A stretch of 64,000 bases of DNA from Dehalococcoidia bacterium (GCA_022450395.1 JAKUQE010000013.1:1-64000); one strand, 5' to 3'. Positions 1-9,435 are shown, numbered from the stretch's first letter. Numbers and translations: made by a program. Notes: a model not told the origin generated them from the sequence alone.

Positions 1-2247
1 GAGTCGGGTGAGGCTGCCTTGCGGGAAGGAGGCGGAGTAGTCCTGGCCGCTATAGAAGACGGAGAGGAATTTGTTTTCTCGGAGCAGTTTGCTTGCGTGG
101 GTTGCGGGACGAGCTTGATGGAGATAGAGCCGCGGACGTTCAGCTTCAACAGTCCCCATGGCGCCTGCAGCGAATGCACCGGTCTTGGCTACAAACTTGA
201 AGTGGATCCTGACCTGGTCATATCCAACAAAGCGTTGTCCCTAGCCGAAGGCGCGATAACTCCCTGGTCTAGGGGCGGCCCCTCAAGCAGCTGGTACGTG
301 AGCCTCCTGGAGTCTATCGCCAGCGCTCACGGGTTCTCCGCTAAAGTCCCGGTCAAGGACCTACCCAAAGAAAGCTTGGACTTGGTCCTTTACGGCAACG
401 GGACCAAAAAGGTCACCATCCGGCACCGGACGAACCGGGGCCGTACCTATAGCTGGGACACCAATTTTGAGGGTGTGATACCCAACCTGGAAAGGCGCTA
501 TAAGAACACCGAGTCGGACCACACCCGCCAAGAGATAGAGCGGTACATGGCGGCCCGGCCCTGCCGCGCCTGTCAGGGCAACCGGCTACGGCCTGAAGCC
601 TTGGCGGTGACGGTTTGTGGACTGGGAATCATGGAAGTGTGCGCCAAGAACGTGGGCCATGCCTTGGAATGGGTTCGTGAGATCGATCCTGACGTGCCCT
701 GGAAAGGTCCCCGTGAGACCCTATCCGTCCGGGAAAAGATCATCGGCAATCAGATTCTCAAGGAGATAGAAGGCCGTCTGGTGTTTCTGAAAAATATCGG
801 CCTTGATTACGTGACCCTGGGCCGTACCGCCCGAACCCTCTCAGGGGGCGAGGCCCAGCGTGTCCGGCTGGCAACCCAGATCGGATCGGGCCTGACCGGA
901 GTGCTCTACGTTTGCGATGAACCTACCGTAGGTCTGCACCCCCATGACGACCACCTCTTGATCAGCACTCTTACGAACTTGCGTGACTTGGGCAACACCG
1001 TGGTGGTGGTGGAGCACGACGAGGCCATGATGCGGTCAGCCGACTTCATCGCCGACATGGGACCCGGAGCGGGCGAGCACGGCGGCTATGTGGTGGCGTC
1101 CGGCACGATCGACGACATAATGGATTGTCCGGAATCGTTGACCGGTCAATACCTCAGTGGGCGCAAAAAAGTTCCGTTCCCCCAAGAGCGCCGTCCCGGC
1201 AACGGTCTGTTCCTAACGGTCAAGGGATGCGAGGAGAACAATCTAAAGAAGATTGACGTTGAGCTTCCTCTGGGTCGGTTGGTGTGTATCACCGGGGTTT
1301 CCGGTTCGGGTAAGAGCACCCTGATCTACGACATTCTGTACAAACGTCTCGCCCAGTTGATCAACCGCGCCCGCGACTTGCCCGGCAAGCATAAGGAAAT
1401 CGTTGGGGTGGAAAACATCGACAAAGTGGTCAACATCGACCAGTCGCCCATCGGCCGAACGCCCCGGAGCAACCCGGCCACCTATACCGGGGCCTTCACA
1501 CCGATCCGGGAGCTGTTCGCTAACCTGCCGGAAGCCAAGATACGGGGGTATGCTCCTGGCCGGTTTTCCTTCAACGTCAAAGGAGGCCGTTGTGAGGCCT
1601 GTCAAGGCGATGGCTACAACCAGATAGAGATGCAGTTCTTGCCCGACGTGACCGTGCCCTGCGAGATCTGCCATGGGCGCCGTTACAACCGGGAGGCCTT
1701 GGAGGTAACCCTGCGCGGCCACAGTATCGCCGATGTTCTGGACATGACGGTAGACCAGGCTTTGGAGATTTTTAGCGGCTTCCCTCGGATCCGCCCCAAG
1801 CTGGAGACACTGCGTGACGTGGGCTTGGGGTACATTCGGTTGGGGCAGCCCGCCACCACCTTGTCCGGTGGTGAGGCCCAAAGGGTGAAACTGTCCACCG
1901 AGCTTTCCAAGCGAGCCACCGGCAAGACCCTGTACTTGCTGGATGAACCGACGACCGGGCTGTCTTTCGAAGACTGCGCCGCCCTGCTTCGGGTCCTGCA
2001 CCGGTTAGTTGATGGCGGAAACACCGTCATCCTCATCGAGCACAACCTGGATATCATCAAAAATGCCGACTGGATAATTGATCTGGGACCCGGCGCGGGA
2101 GATCTGGGCGGCCGTTTGATCGCCCAGGGGACTCCGGAACATGTAGCCAAAGTTAAAAAATCCTTCACCGGCCAGTACCTTCAGCCGATTCTGAAAAACG
2201 GCCGAGAAACCGTTGGCGAGCCCGTCGGAGCGGCGGCGGGGGATTAG
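1..2247 (+). CDS. uvrA: Excinuclease ABC subunit UvrA (5' truncated by window edge)
   Basis: ORF open to the window start; zinc-finger motifs (CxxC..CxxC), two ABC signature motifs (TLSGGEAQRVRLATQ, TLSGGEAQRVKLSTEL), 'FSFNVKGGRCEACQGDG'. Confidence 0.96.
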   Translation, partial: ESGEAALREGGGVVLAAIEDGEEFVFSEQFACVGCGTSLMEIEPRTFSFNSPHGACSECTGLGYKLEVDPDLVISNKALSLAEGAITPWSRGGPSSSWYVSLLESIASAHGFSAKVPVKDLPKESLDLVLYGNGTKKVTIRHRTNRGRTYSWDTNFEGVIPNLERRYKNTESDHTRQEIERYMAARPCRACQGNRLRPEALAVTVCGLGIMEVCAKNVGHALEWVREIDPDVPWKGPRETLSVREKIIGNQILKEIEGRLVFLKNIGLDYVTLGRTARTLSGGEAQRVRLATQIGSGLTGVLYVCDEPTVGLHPHDDHLLISTLTNLRDLGNTVVVVEHDEAMMRSADFIADMGPGAGEHGGYVVASGTIDDIMDCPESLTGQYLSGRKKVPFPQERRPGNGLFLTVKGCEENNLKKIDVELPLGRLVCITGVSGSGKSTLIYDILYKRLAQLINRARDLPGKHKEIVGVENIDKVVNIDQSPIGRTPRSNPATYTGAFTPIRELFANLPEAKIRGYAPGRFSFNVKGGRCEACQGDGYNQIEMQFLPDVTVPCEICHGRRYNREALEVTLRGHSIADVLDMTVDQALEIFSGFPRIRPKLETLRDVGLGYIRLGQPATTLSGGEAQRVKLSTELSKRATGKTLYLLDEPTTGLSFEDCAALLRVLHRLVDGGNTVILIEHNLDIIKNADWIIDLGPGAGDLGGRLIAQGTPEHVAKVKKSFTGQYLQPILKNGRETVGEPVGAAAGD

Positions 2248-2410
2248 GTAACCCATCGTTATAGGACCGCGCTTTTCAGTCTGTACTCAAGGGGACCCGG
2301 CGAGTTCCCAATGATTGCGACGCGCCACCGAGTTTTGTCACCCGCACCCCGTTTTGATAGAATGGCTACCGTAAACTTGTTGCCCCACCGTTATCCAAGC
2401 GAGGAGAATC

Positions 2411-3046
2411 ATGCCCTTTCATTACGATGGCGAACTGAAAATCACCAAGATAAACATGGGTCCCTACAACAACAATGGCTATATCGTTATTTGCCCTGAA
2501 ACCAATGAGGGTGTAATTATCGACACTCCCGCTGAACCGGAAAAGTTGCTAGGCGCCATCGGGGACGTTCAGATAAAAAGCATCCTGATCACCCACAAAC
2601 ATCAAGACCACCTTCTCGGCTTTGACGAGATCACCGGGGCGGTTCAGGTCCCCGTGGGCATCGGCACCGACGATGCCGATGGTCTACCCAGGCCGCCCCA
2701 GCTCGATCTGAAAGACGGCATGGTGATAAAGTTCGGCAACCAGGAGATGACGGTTCTGGATACCCCAGGCCACACCGAGGGAGCAACCTGCTTCTTGATC
2801 GGCAAGCACCTATTCTCCGGAGACACCCTCTTCCCCGGCGGGCCCGGCAAAACCCGCAGCCCCGAAGCTCTGCAGCAGGTCATCGACAGCATAACTAAAA
2901 AGCTATTGGTACTACCCGACGACACCGCCGTCTATCCAGGCCATGGCGACGACACCACCATCGGAAAGGCTCGTGAGGAGTATCAGGTATTTGCTTCTAA
3001 GCCCAGAGACCCCGGCTTGTTCGGTGATGTAGCCTGGTTAGGTTAG
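2411..3046 (+). CDS. MBL-fold metallo-hydrolase
   Basis: THKHQDHLLG (HxHxDH), DTPGHTEGATCFL, FSGDTLFPGGPGKTR, VYPGHGDDTTIG motifs. Confidence 0.92.
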   Translation: MPFHYDGELKITKINMGPYNNNGYIVICPETNEGVIIDTPAEPEKLLGAIGDVQIKSILITHKHQDHLLGFDEITGAVQVPVGIGTDDADGLPRPPQLDLKDGMVIKFGNQEMTVLDTPGHTEGATCFLIGKHLFSGDTLFPGGPGKTRSPEALQQVIDSITKKLLVLPDDTAVYPGHGDDTTIGKAREEYQVFASKPRDPGLFGDVAWLG

Positions 3047-3075
3047 ACTCTGCCCGCCGGACAGATTGTCGCGTC

Positions 3076-3102
3076 CAGGGAGCGGTCTCCGCTCCCTGTT
3101 TT
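3076..3102 (+). terminator. Rho-independent terminator after MBL-fold gene
   Basis: CAGGGAGCGG-TCT-CCGCTCCCTG followed by TTTTC. Confidence 0.8.
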
Positions 3103-3151
3103 CTTAGCCGGTACGGGGGTTGCGTCCCGGCATTAAACGTATGAGGTGAAC

Positions 3152-4414
3152 ATGTACCAACGCTCCGTCCTGGATAACCAGCTTCGAGTTTTCACGTCCT
3201 CCATGCCCCACACCCGGTCGGTTTCGATCACACTGTGCGTCGGCGCCGGCTCTCGCTACGAGACCCCTGAGCTGGCCGGTGTTTCCCATTTTATCGAGCA
3301 CATGCCCTTCAAAGGCACCAAAAGCTGGCCCACCGCCCAGGCGGTTAGCGAGGCCATCGAGGGTGTAGGCGGAATAATGAACGCCAGCACCGACCGTGAA
3401 ATGACGGTTTTTTGGTGCAAGGTGGCCAGGATTCATTTCCGCAAAGCCCTGTCGGTGATGCTAGACATGATTCTCAACCCGATCTTGGACCGGGAAGAGG
3501 TGGAAAAGGAGCGGGAGATCATCCAGGAAGAGCTAAGGATGACTTACGACCATCCCACATACAAAGTGGACCTGCTGATCGACGAGGCGCTGTGGCCGGA
3601 CCAGGCCATGGGCCGGGATGTGGGCGGGACCCCGGAGACGGTGGAAAAGATTTCCCAGGAAAGCATACGCGAATACATGGCCCAGCAATACAATCCCGCC
3701 AACACGGTCCTGGCGATCGCCGGAGACGTTACCCATGAAGAAGTCCTGGACATGGTCGGTGAGGCCACCGTTGAGTGGAAGCCTCGGGAATCACTGGACT
3801 GGGAGCCGGTCGTAAACGGCCACTATGATCCCGAGGTCCGAATGGAGTGGCGGCGAACCGACCAGACCCACATCTGTTTGGCGGTGCCGGGGCTGTCCTT
3901 AAACGACCCGGACCGGTACAACCTGACCATCCTCAACGTTATCTTGGGCGATGGGATGAGCAGCAGGCTTTTCCAAAGCCTGCGGGAGGTTCAGGGATTG
4001 GCGTACGATGTCAGCAGTTCCAACAGCCACTTCCGGGACTGCGGGGCGCTGACGGTTTATTGTGGCGTAGAACCCAAGAAGAGCCGCCTAGCCGTTCAGG
4101 GGATCGTCCATGAGCTACAAGGGATGCATGAAGAGGCTCCCGAACAGGAAATTACCAAGGCCAAGGAGTACACCAAGGGCCGCCTGCTCCTTCGCATGGA
4201 GGACACCCGTGCGGTATCCGGTTGGCTGGCCAGCCAGGAGTTGCTACAAGGCGAAGTCGCGACCCCGGAAGAAGTTGTCCAGAGATTAGACGAGGTCAAC
4301 TCGGAAGATGTCGTCAGGGTCGCTGAGCGTCTTCTCCAACCGGAACAGATGCGCCTGGCGGTGGTGGGACCTCATCGCAGTGAGGCGCGATTCCTGAAGT
4401 TGCTTCACTTTTAA
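3152..4414 (+). CDS. M16 family zinc metallopeptidase (insulinase-like)
   Basis: HFIEHMPFKGT (HxxEH motif), typical M16 architecture; start MYQRSVLDNQL preferred over the ORF-track start at 3146. Confidence 0.93.
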   Translation: MYQRSVLDNQLRVFTSSMPHTRSVSITLCVGAGSRYETPELAGVSHFIEHMPFKGTKSWPTAQAVSEAIEGVGGIMNASTDREMTVFWCKVARIHFRKALSVMLDMILNPILDREEVEKEREIIQEELRMTYDHPTYKVDLLIDEALWPDQAMGRDVGGTPETVEKISQESIREYMAQQYNPANTVLAIAGDVTHEEVLDMVGEATVEWKPRESLDWEPVVNGHYDPEVRMEWRRTDQTHICLAVPGLSLNDPDRYNLTILNVILGDGMSSRLFQSLREVQGLAYDVSSSNSHFRDCGALTVYCGVEPKKSRLAVQGIVHELQGMHEEAPEQEITKAKEYTKGRLLLRMEDTRAVSGWLASQELLQGEVATPEEVVQRLDEVNSEDVVRVAERLLQPEQMRLAVVGPHRSEARFLKLLHF

Positions 4415-4493
4415 TCTCGGGCCATCGTGGATCACGTAAACGCGCCGTCCCGCCCGGTTCTGCCTGAACCCGGCCACGCAGCATGGAGGATAG

Positions 4494-5570
4494 ATGGACC
4501 CAACCAAGTCGATCCAGGTCGACAGCCTGGAGGAAGCCCATGAAGAGATGTACCGGTTGGGTTGGACCGATGGCCTTCCCGTCATCCCGCCGACGGCCAA
4601 GCTTGTTAGTGCTGCGTTGGACTTCCTGGGACGCGATCCTCAAGACGTGATCGGCGAAATACCGCCGAAAAACCGAATAGCCACTGTGGAGAAAGTAGTG
4701 GTGAACTCGGTGATGGCCGGGTGCTTACCCGAGTACATCCCGGTGGTCATTGCCTCCATAGAGGCGATGCTGCATAACGAGTTCAACCTAAACGGCATCC
4801 AGGCCACCACCAATTGCATCAGCCCATTGGCGATCGTCAGCGGACCGGTTGTCGAGCAATTGGGATTTAACGCTGGTGACAACGTGTTCGGAGGCGGCTC
4901 TAGGGCCAACGCCGCCGTCGGCCGCGCCATCCGTCTCGTGCTGTGGAACATCGGGGGTGGATACGCCGGAGAGATCGACCGGGCCACCTTCGGACATCCT
5001 GGGAAATACACTTTTTGCGTCGCCGAGAACAGCCAGGATAGCCCGTGGGGGCCCCTGCACCAAGACCTGGGGCTCCCTGCCGAATCATCGGCGGTAACTG
5101 TTTTTGCCTGCGAGTCCCCGCACCACATCGCCACCGGATCCGGCTACGTTCTTACCGGCGGCGATATACTGGCGGTGATCGCCGACAGCATCGCCACCGC
5201 CGGCAGCGCGGCCATGAACGGCGGCGGCCAAGTTCTGCTGCTTATGGGTCCGATGACCGCCCAGAAGCTGGCGTCAGACGGCTACGACAAGCAACAGATC
5301 CGGGAAGAGTTGCACCAACTGGCCCGCAAACCGGTTCGGTTGATGAAGTCCAACAAATTCTTGAACCCGGAGCACCCGTTCCACTGGGCTAACTTTATAG
5401 ACCCGGAAGACGATGACGCGATGATTCCAGCGTTACGGACGCCGGAAGACCTGTTGATAATGGTGGCCGGGGGTTGGGGTTCAGGGTCGGGGTTTAACGC
5501 CGTGTGTCACGGCTGGATGCAAGCCGGAGGACTGGCCCAAACCCGGCCGATCGAATTGATCCCGTCATAA
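4494..5570 (+). CDS. Conserved protein of unknown function, putative partner of the downstream UGSC selenoprotein
   Basis: Long ORF with conserved-looking GLPVIPPT...VIGEIPPK...ATVEKVVVNSVMAGCLPEY blocks; ends 26 nt before the UGSC start codon on the same strand. Confidence 0.75.
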   Translation: MDPTKSIQVDSLEEAHEEMYRLGWTDGLPVIPPTAKLVSAALDFLGRDPQDVIGEIPPKNRIATVEKVVVNSVMAGCLPEYIPVVIASIEAMLHNEFNLNGIQATTNCISPLAIVSGPVVEQLGFNAGDNVFGGGSRANAAVGRAIRLVLWNIGGGYAGEIDRATFGHPGKYTFCVAENSQDSPWGPLHQDLGLPAESSAVTVFACESPHHIATGSGYVLTGGDILAVIADSIATAGSAAMNGGGQVLLLMGPMTAQKLASDGYDKQQIREELHQLARKPVRLMKSNKFLNPEHPFHWANFIDPEDDDAMIPALRTPEDLLIMVAGGWGSGSGFNAVCHGWMQAGGLAQTRPIELIPS

Positions 5571-5596
5571 TCTCATTGTTCGAAAAGGAGTGAACG

Positions 5597-6127
5597 ATGC
5601 CACCAATCGAGCTCTTTAGCCCCATCGGGGAAGAAGCACCTCACGCCAAGGGGATCGCTCCCTTTCCCGAGCTAGGGGGAAGCAAGATAGCCTTCCTCTT
5701 CAACGGCCACGTGTCGGTGATTCCCTTCTGGAGGAACCTGGAGGAGGAGATCAAAACCCGTTGTGAGCCGGCTGACACGGTCACCGTCATCAAGCCCAAC
5801 ACTTTCTCTCCAGCCGGCCCTTCCACTATCCAGGATCTGTCGGATGTGGACCTGGCCTTGGTCGGGGTATGCGCTTGAGGCTCCTGTACTTCCGGCTCCG
5901 TGCGAGACGGTATTAACCTGGAAAACAAGGGTGTCCCGGCCGTAGTCATTTCCCACGATGTATTCGGGAAGGCAGCCCAGGCACAGTCCATCGCCCTGGG
6001 TCTCCCAGAGTTGCGGGTCATAATCTACAACCAGCCCAAGGGCAAACCCGACGAAGTTGAGGGAGCTTGGGCGGCCAAGCAGGTCGTGGACCAACTATTA
6101 CAAATGGTGCGAGATTCCGACGTCTAG
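5597..6127 (+). CDS. UGSC-motif family selenoprotein (TGA 5876-5878 read as Sec94)
   Basis: ORF-track entries 5597-5878 and 5900-6127 are in the same frame, separated only by TGA; read through: ...VDLALVGVCA-U-GSCTSGSVRDGINLENKGVPAVVISHDVFGKAAQAQ.... 177 codons including stop. Confidence 0.88.
5898..5910 (+). promoter_or_regulatory. Candidate bacterial SECIS hairpin of the UGSC gene (weak)
   Basis: CCGT-GCGAG-ACGG, 19 nt after the TGA; only 4 bp, loop starts with G. Confidence 0.35.
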
Positions 6128-6250
6128 AAGCCAAGCCGAATGGATTCCTTTGGAGCCCAAGTATCGAACTAGAATTAAATCTATGAACAGATGGCGCCTG
6201 ATGGTTTGGCTAGAGCCACTTTCAAAATCCGTTGCGGCCCAATGCCGGAT

Positions 6251-6315
6251 CCTTCGACAGGCCCAGGACGAACGGTAATCGGCCCTCCTTCCGTTTGGGG
6301 TGAGCTTGTCGAACG
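6251..6315. repeat. Dispersed inverted repeat, TTCGACA...TGTCGAA family
   Basis: CCTTCGACAGGCCCAGGACGAACGG ... CCGTTTGGGGTGAGCTTGTCGAACGG; related copies at 41205-41268 and (half) 55578-55604. Confidence 0.75.
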
Positions 6316-7211
6316 GTATTTTAACAAGGTGCTCGTCAATCGGTCCTGAATCAGCCCTAATTAGGCCAGGTCCACAGTTGCAAACACCAGAGCCGGTTAT
6401 CGTTCATCATCTATTCCGCCCACTCCTGGCGGAGCTTTTAGACGTCCTGCGTTCTCTCTCTGAGGACGAGTGGGCCGCTTCAACCCCCTGCCCGGCTTGG
6501 TCAGTACATGATTTGGCTCTGCATCTGCTGGACGTGGATATGGGACAACTCTCTCGCGAAAGAGACGGATACGTCGTGTCCATGATCGAGGCAACTCAAT
6601 GGGATGACTTGATTTCCGCTCTGAACCGGAAAAACGAAGCATGGGTCAAATCAGCCAGGGGCATCAGTCCTCGGCTCGTCACCGAGCTGCTCGAGTTTAC
6701 CGGCGAAGAAGTAGCATCGCATATCTCATCATTGGACCCGTATTCAGCCGGTCCCGAAGTGAGTTGGGCGGGTCCAGCGCCGGCGCCGGTTTGGTTACAC
6801 GCCGCGAGAGAATATACCGAGCGGTGGCATCATCAACAGCAGATCAGGCAGGCCACTGGAAGGCCGTTGCTTACGAGCAAGGAGATGTTTTCTCCGGTTC
6901 TGGAAACGTTCGCTCGCGCGTTGCCCCGCGCCTACGAAGGAGTATCGGCCAGCGAAGGCAGCATCGTAAAAGTGGTTATTCTGGGCGATGCCGGGAGTAG
7001 TTGGTTACTGGTGTGCCAAGGCGGCTCTTGGGCACTCTACGTAGCTGACGATCTCAGTGTACCTGACGCCGAAGTTTCGATTGGGCAGGAAGATGCCTGG
7101 CAGTTGTTCACCAGGAGCATCACTAAATCCGAAGTCTTGCCCAGGGTCACGCTTTCCGGGAACATGGGGTTAGGGTCGAAGGTCTTGGACACGGTTGCGG
7201 TGATAGCATAA
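6300..7211 (+). CDS. Maleylpyruvate isomerase / DinB-like (MDMPI-type) N-terminal domain protein
   Basis: LLAELLDVLRSLSEDEWAASTPCPAWSVHDLALHLLDVDMGQL...EYTERWHHQQQIRQATGRP pattern of the MDMPI family; the true start is probably downstream of 6318 because the N-terminus overlaps a repeat. Confidence 0.75.
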   Translation: MSLSNGILTRCSSIGPESALIRPGPQLQTPEPVIVHHLFRPLLAELLDVLRSLSEDEWAASTPCPAWSVHDLALHLLDVDMGQLSRERDGYVVSMIEATQWDDLISALNRKNEAWVKSARGISPRLVTELLEFTGEEVASHISSLDPYSAGPEVSWAGPAPAPVWLHAAREYTERWHHQQQIRQATGRPLLTSKEMFSPVLETFARALPRAYEGVSASEGSIVKVVILGDAGSSWLLVCQGGSWALYVADDLSVPDAEVSIGQEDAWQLFTRSITKSEVLPRVTLSGNMGLGSKVLDTVAVIA

Positions 7212-7284
7212 TCCTGGGATAGAAATTCTAACGGAAGTGGCTGGGCCTCTGTTCCGGATTGGGCGGGCTAATATCAGTGGCTTC

Positions 7285-8085
7285 CTATTGTGCCGCCGCG
7301 TCGAACTCGGCCTCAACGGGGTTGCTCAACACCCCGATGCCGGGAATCTCCACCTCTACCTTGTCGCCCGGTTTCATGGCCTTGGTTGTACCGGTGGTGC
7401 CGGAGAACACCAGGTCGCCGGGATGCAGCGTCACCTGCTGGCTTAGATAGCTGACTATCTCGGAAAATGTGAACAGCATGTCTTTAGTGTAAGCCCGCTG
7501 GACTTCCTCGCCGTTGAGACGGACCAAAATCTCCAGCTCCTGAGGGTTGATATCCGTCTCGATCCAAGGTCCTACGGGAGCGAAGGTGTCCGACCCTTTG
7601 GCGCGCCAAAAGGTAGAATCCTTTTTCTGCCAGGTCCGCTCGCTAACGTCGTTCCCGCAGGTATAGCCCAGGATATACTTCCGGGCGTCTGTCGGGGTCA
7701 CCCGGCGGCAATTTCTACCGATAACCGCCACCGCCTCGCCCTCGTAGTGAACGTCGCCGCTGGAGTCCTTGGGTATGATGATGGGGTCGTTGGGTCCAGT
7801 AAGGGAATTCCGGCTCTTGTGCCAGGGCTCCGGATGTTCGGGCAACTCGTCGGCGCCCTCACCCAGAACCGACGCGGCGAACTCCAAGTGTTCGGCAAAA
7901 TTGAGGCCTGGTCCCCAGATCAATGCCGGCTCGGTGGGCGCCAGGATGTTTACGTCCGCCAAGGGATACCGGGTGTCGGTCAGCCTGAAGCGGGTATAGA
8001 TACTTCCTCGGATCTCAACAATTTCATCTCCCATCACCACACCGAATGCCACTCGCCTGGCGGCCCTAAATCGCGCGATTTTCAT
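7285..8085 (-). CDS. Fumarylacetoacetate hydrolase family protein
   Basis: YEGEAVAVIGRNCRRV, GYTCGNDVSERTWQ, DTFAPVGPWIET, LHPGDLVFSGTTGTT motifs. Confidence 0.94.
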   Translation of the reverse strand: MKIARFRAARRVAFGVVMGDEIVEIRGSIYTRFRLTDTRYPLADVNILAPTEPALIWGPGLNFAEHLEFAASVLGEGADELPEHPEPWHKSRNSLTGPNDPIIIPKDSSGDVHYEGEAVAVIGRNCRRVTPTDARKYILGYTCGNDVSERTWQKKDSTFWRAKGSDTFAPVGPWIETDINPQELEILVRLNGEEVQRAYTKDMLFTFSEIVSYLSQQVTLHPGDLVFSGTTGTTKAMKPGDKVEVEIPGIGVLSNPVEAEFDAAAQ

Positions 8086-8275
8086 GCTTGCCGCGCCCCT
8101 CGTATTTAATTGGATGGGAGACTCGGTGGGGATTGTAACCGTTCACTTGCTCCGTCGCAAGAGGAAAACGCAGGTTGTTTCCGGGGTAATTTTTCGAATA
8201 AAATCAACCGGCTGGTGCTTCATTCGTCATGGACTCTGTTAGCATTGGTACAATCTTATCTGAAGGTGATGCGCT

Positions 8276-9283
8276 TTGAAGCTGGGACTACTCATAAACA
8301 GCCAGTACGTGGCCGGCGAGTCGATGCCGGACAAGATCCAGGAGAGCGTGGAGCAGGTGAAGGCGGCCAGGGAGGCCGGGTTCGATCTTATCTGCGCCGC
8401 CCAACACTACCTGGCAGCTCCATATCAGATGAGCACCACCATGCCTTTGTTGGCACGGCTGGCAGCCGAAGCCGGCGACATGGAGGTTGCTGCCACGATT
8501 ATTTTGTTGCCGTTGCACAACCCGGTTGAGATAGCCGATAGCGTGGCAACTTTGGACGCGATCTGCGGAGGCCGGTTCATATTCGGCATCGGTCTTGGTT
8601 ACCGCGAAGAGGAGTTCGCCGCCTTCGGAGTAGAGCCCAGCGAGCGGGTAGGGCGGATGCGGGAAGCCCTGGAGTTGATAAAACTCCTCTGGACTGAAGA
8701 GGAGGTGGAATTCAACGGACGATATTATCACGTTCCCAAGGTAAAGCTGGCGACCCGCCCGGTGCAGCGGCCGCATCCGCCGATATGGGTTGCCGCCAAC
8801 GGTAACAGGGCCATACGGAGGGCCGCCCGATGGGGCTATCCCTGGCTGGTCAATCCCCATGCCACGGTTTCCATGGTGACCAGCCAATTGGAGATGTATC
8901 GGGATGCCCTGTCTGAAGCAGGCCAACCGGCGTCCAGCGTGCCTATGATGCGGGAGTTGTACGTGGCCCAGGACCGGGATACGGCCTACAACGAGAGCAG
9001 GCCGTATCTGGAGGGCAAATACGCGGCATATGCTTCCTGGGGGCAGGACAAAGCTTTGCCGGGTGAAGAGAGCTTCTCAGTCCCATACCAGGACTTGGCC
9101 AAAGACCGGTTTCTGTTGGGGACCGCGGACGACGTGGTTGGTGAGATTAAGCGGTACGAATCGGAGTTGGGGGTCGATTACATGATCTTCCGCATGCAAT
9201 GGCCTGGGATGCCCCACCGGCAGTTACTTCGCCAGATAGAGATCATGGGCGAGGACGTTATACCCAGAGTGAAGAGCGGTTAG
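8276..9283 (+). CDS. LLM class flavin-dependent oxidoreductase
   Basis: Luciferase-like fold motifs: VATLDAICGGRFIFGIGLGYREEEFAAFGVE, RPVQRPHPPIWVAANG. Confidence 0.94.
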   Translation: MKLGLLINSQYVAGESMPDKIQESVEQVKAAREAGFDLICAAQHYLAAPYQMSTTMPLLARLAAEAGDMEVAATIILLPLHNPVEIADSVATLDAICGGRFIFGIGLGYREEEFAAFGVEPSERVGRMREALELIKLLWTEEEVEFNGRYYHVPKVKLATRPVQRPHPPIWVAANGNRAIRRAARWGYPWLVNPHATVSMVTSQLEMYRDALSEAGQPASSVPMMRELYVAQDRDTAYNESRPYLEGKYAAYASWGQDKALPGEESFSVPYQDLAKDRFLLGTADDVVGEIKRYESELGVDYMIFRMQWPGMPHRQLLRQIEIMGEDVIPRVKSG

Positions 9284-9435
9284 GAAACCCGGCGGCTAAA
9301 ATTAAGCGCCGTTTACCGGCCTTTATTCTAGTCGCGCAATCTTTAGGGTTCCTGGTTAAAAAGCTGCCATCTCTGGCTGGCTGCCACTGGGCCTGTTAAA
9401 CTGTTAGCTGTTCCAGGTCAGGAGGGTACAAAAGA

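Noticed and set aside
1243-2001. 252-aa minus-strand ORF opposite uvrA (and similar long antisense ORFs: 3104-3436, 4640-5134, 19528-20256, 25402-26199, 36198-37097, 39287-39643, 47279-47902, 57725-58579)
   Set aside because: Shadow ORFs of high-GC coding sequence; low-complexity Gly/Arg/His/Gln-rich products with no family motifs, opposite well-supported genes.
5876-5878. Alternative explanation: TGA codons as ordinary stops, frameshift pseudogenes or a genetic code with reassigned TGA
   Set aside because: Frame is kept on both sides, motifs match known Sec positions, and other genes in the window end normally at TGA (for example 31540, 33624).
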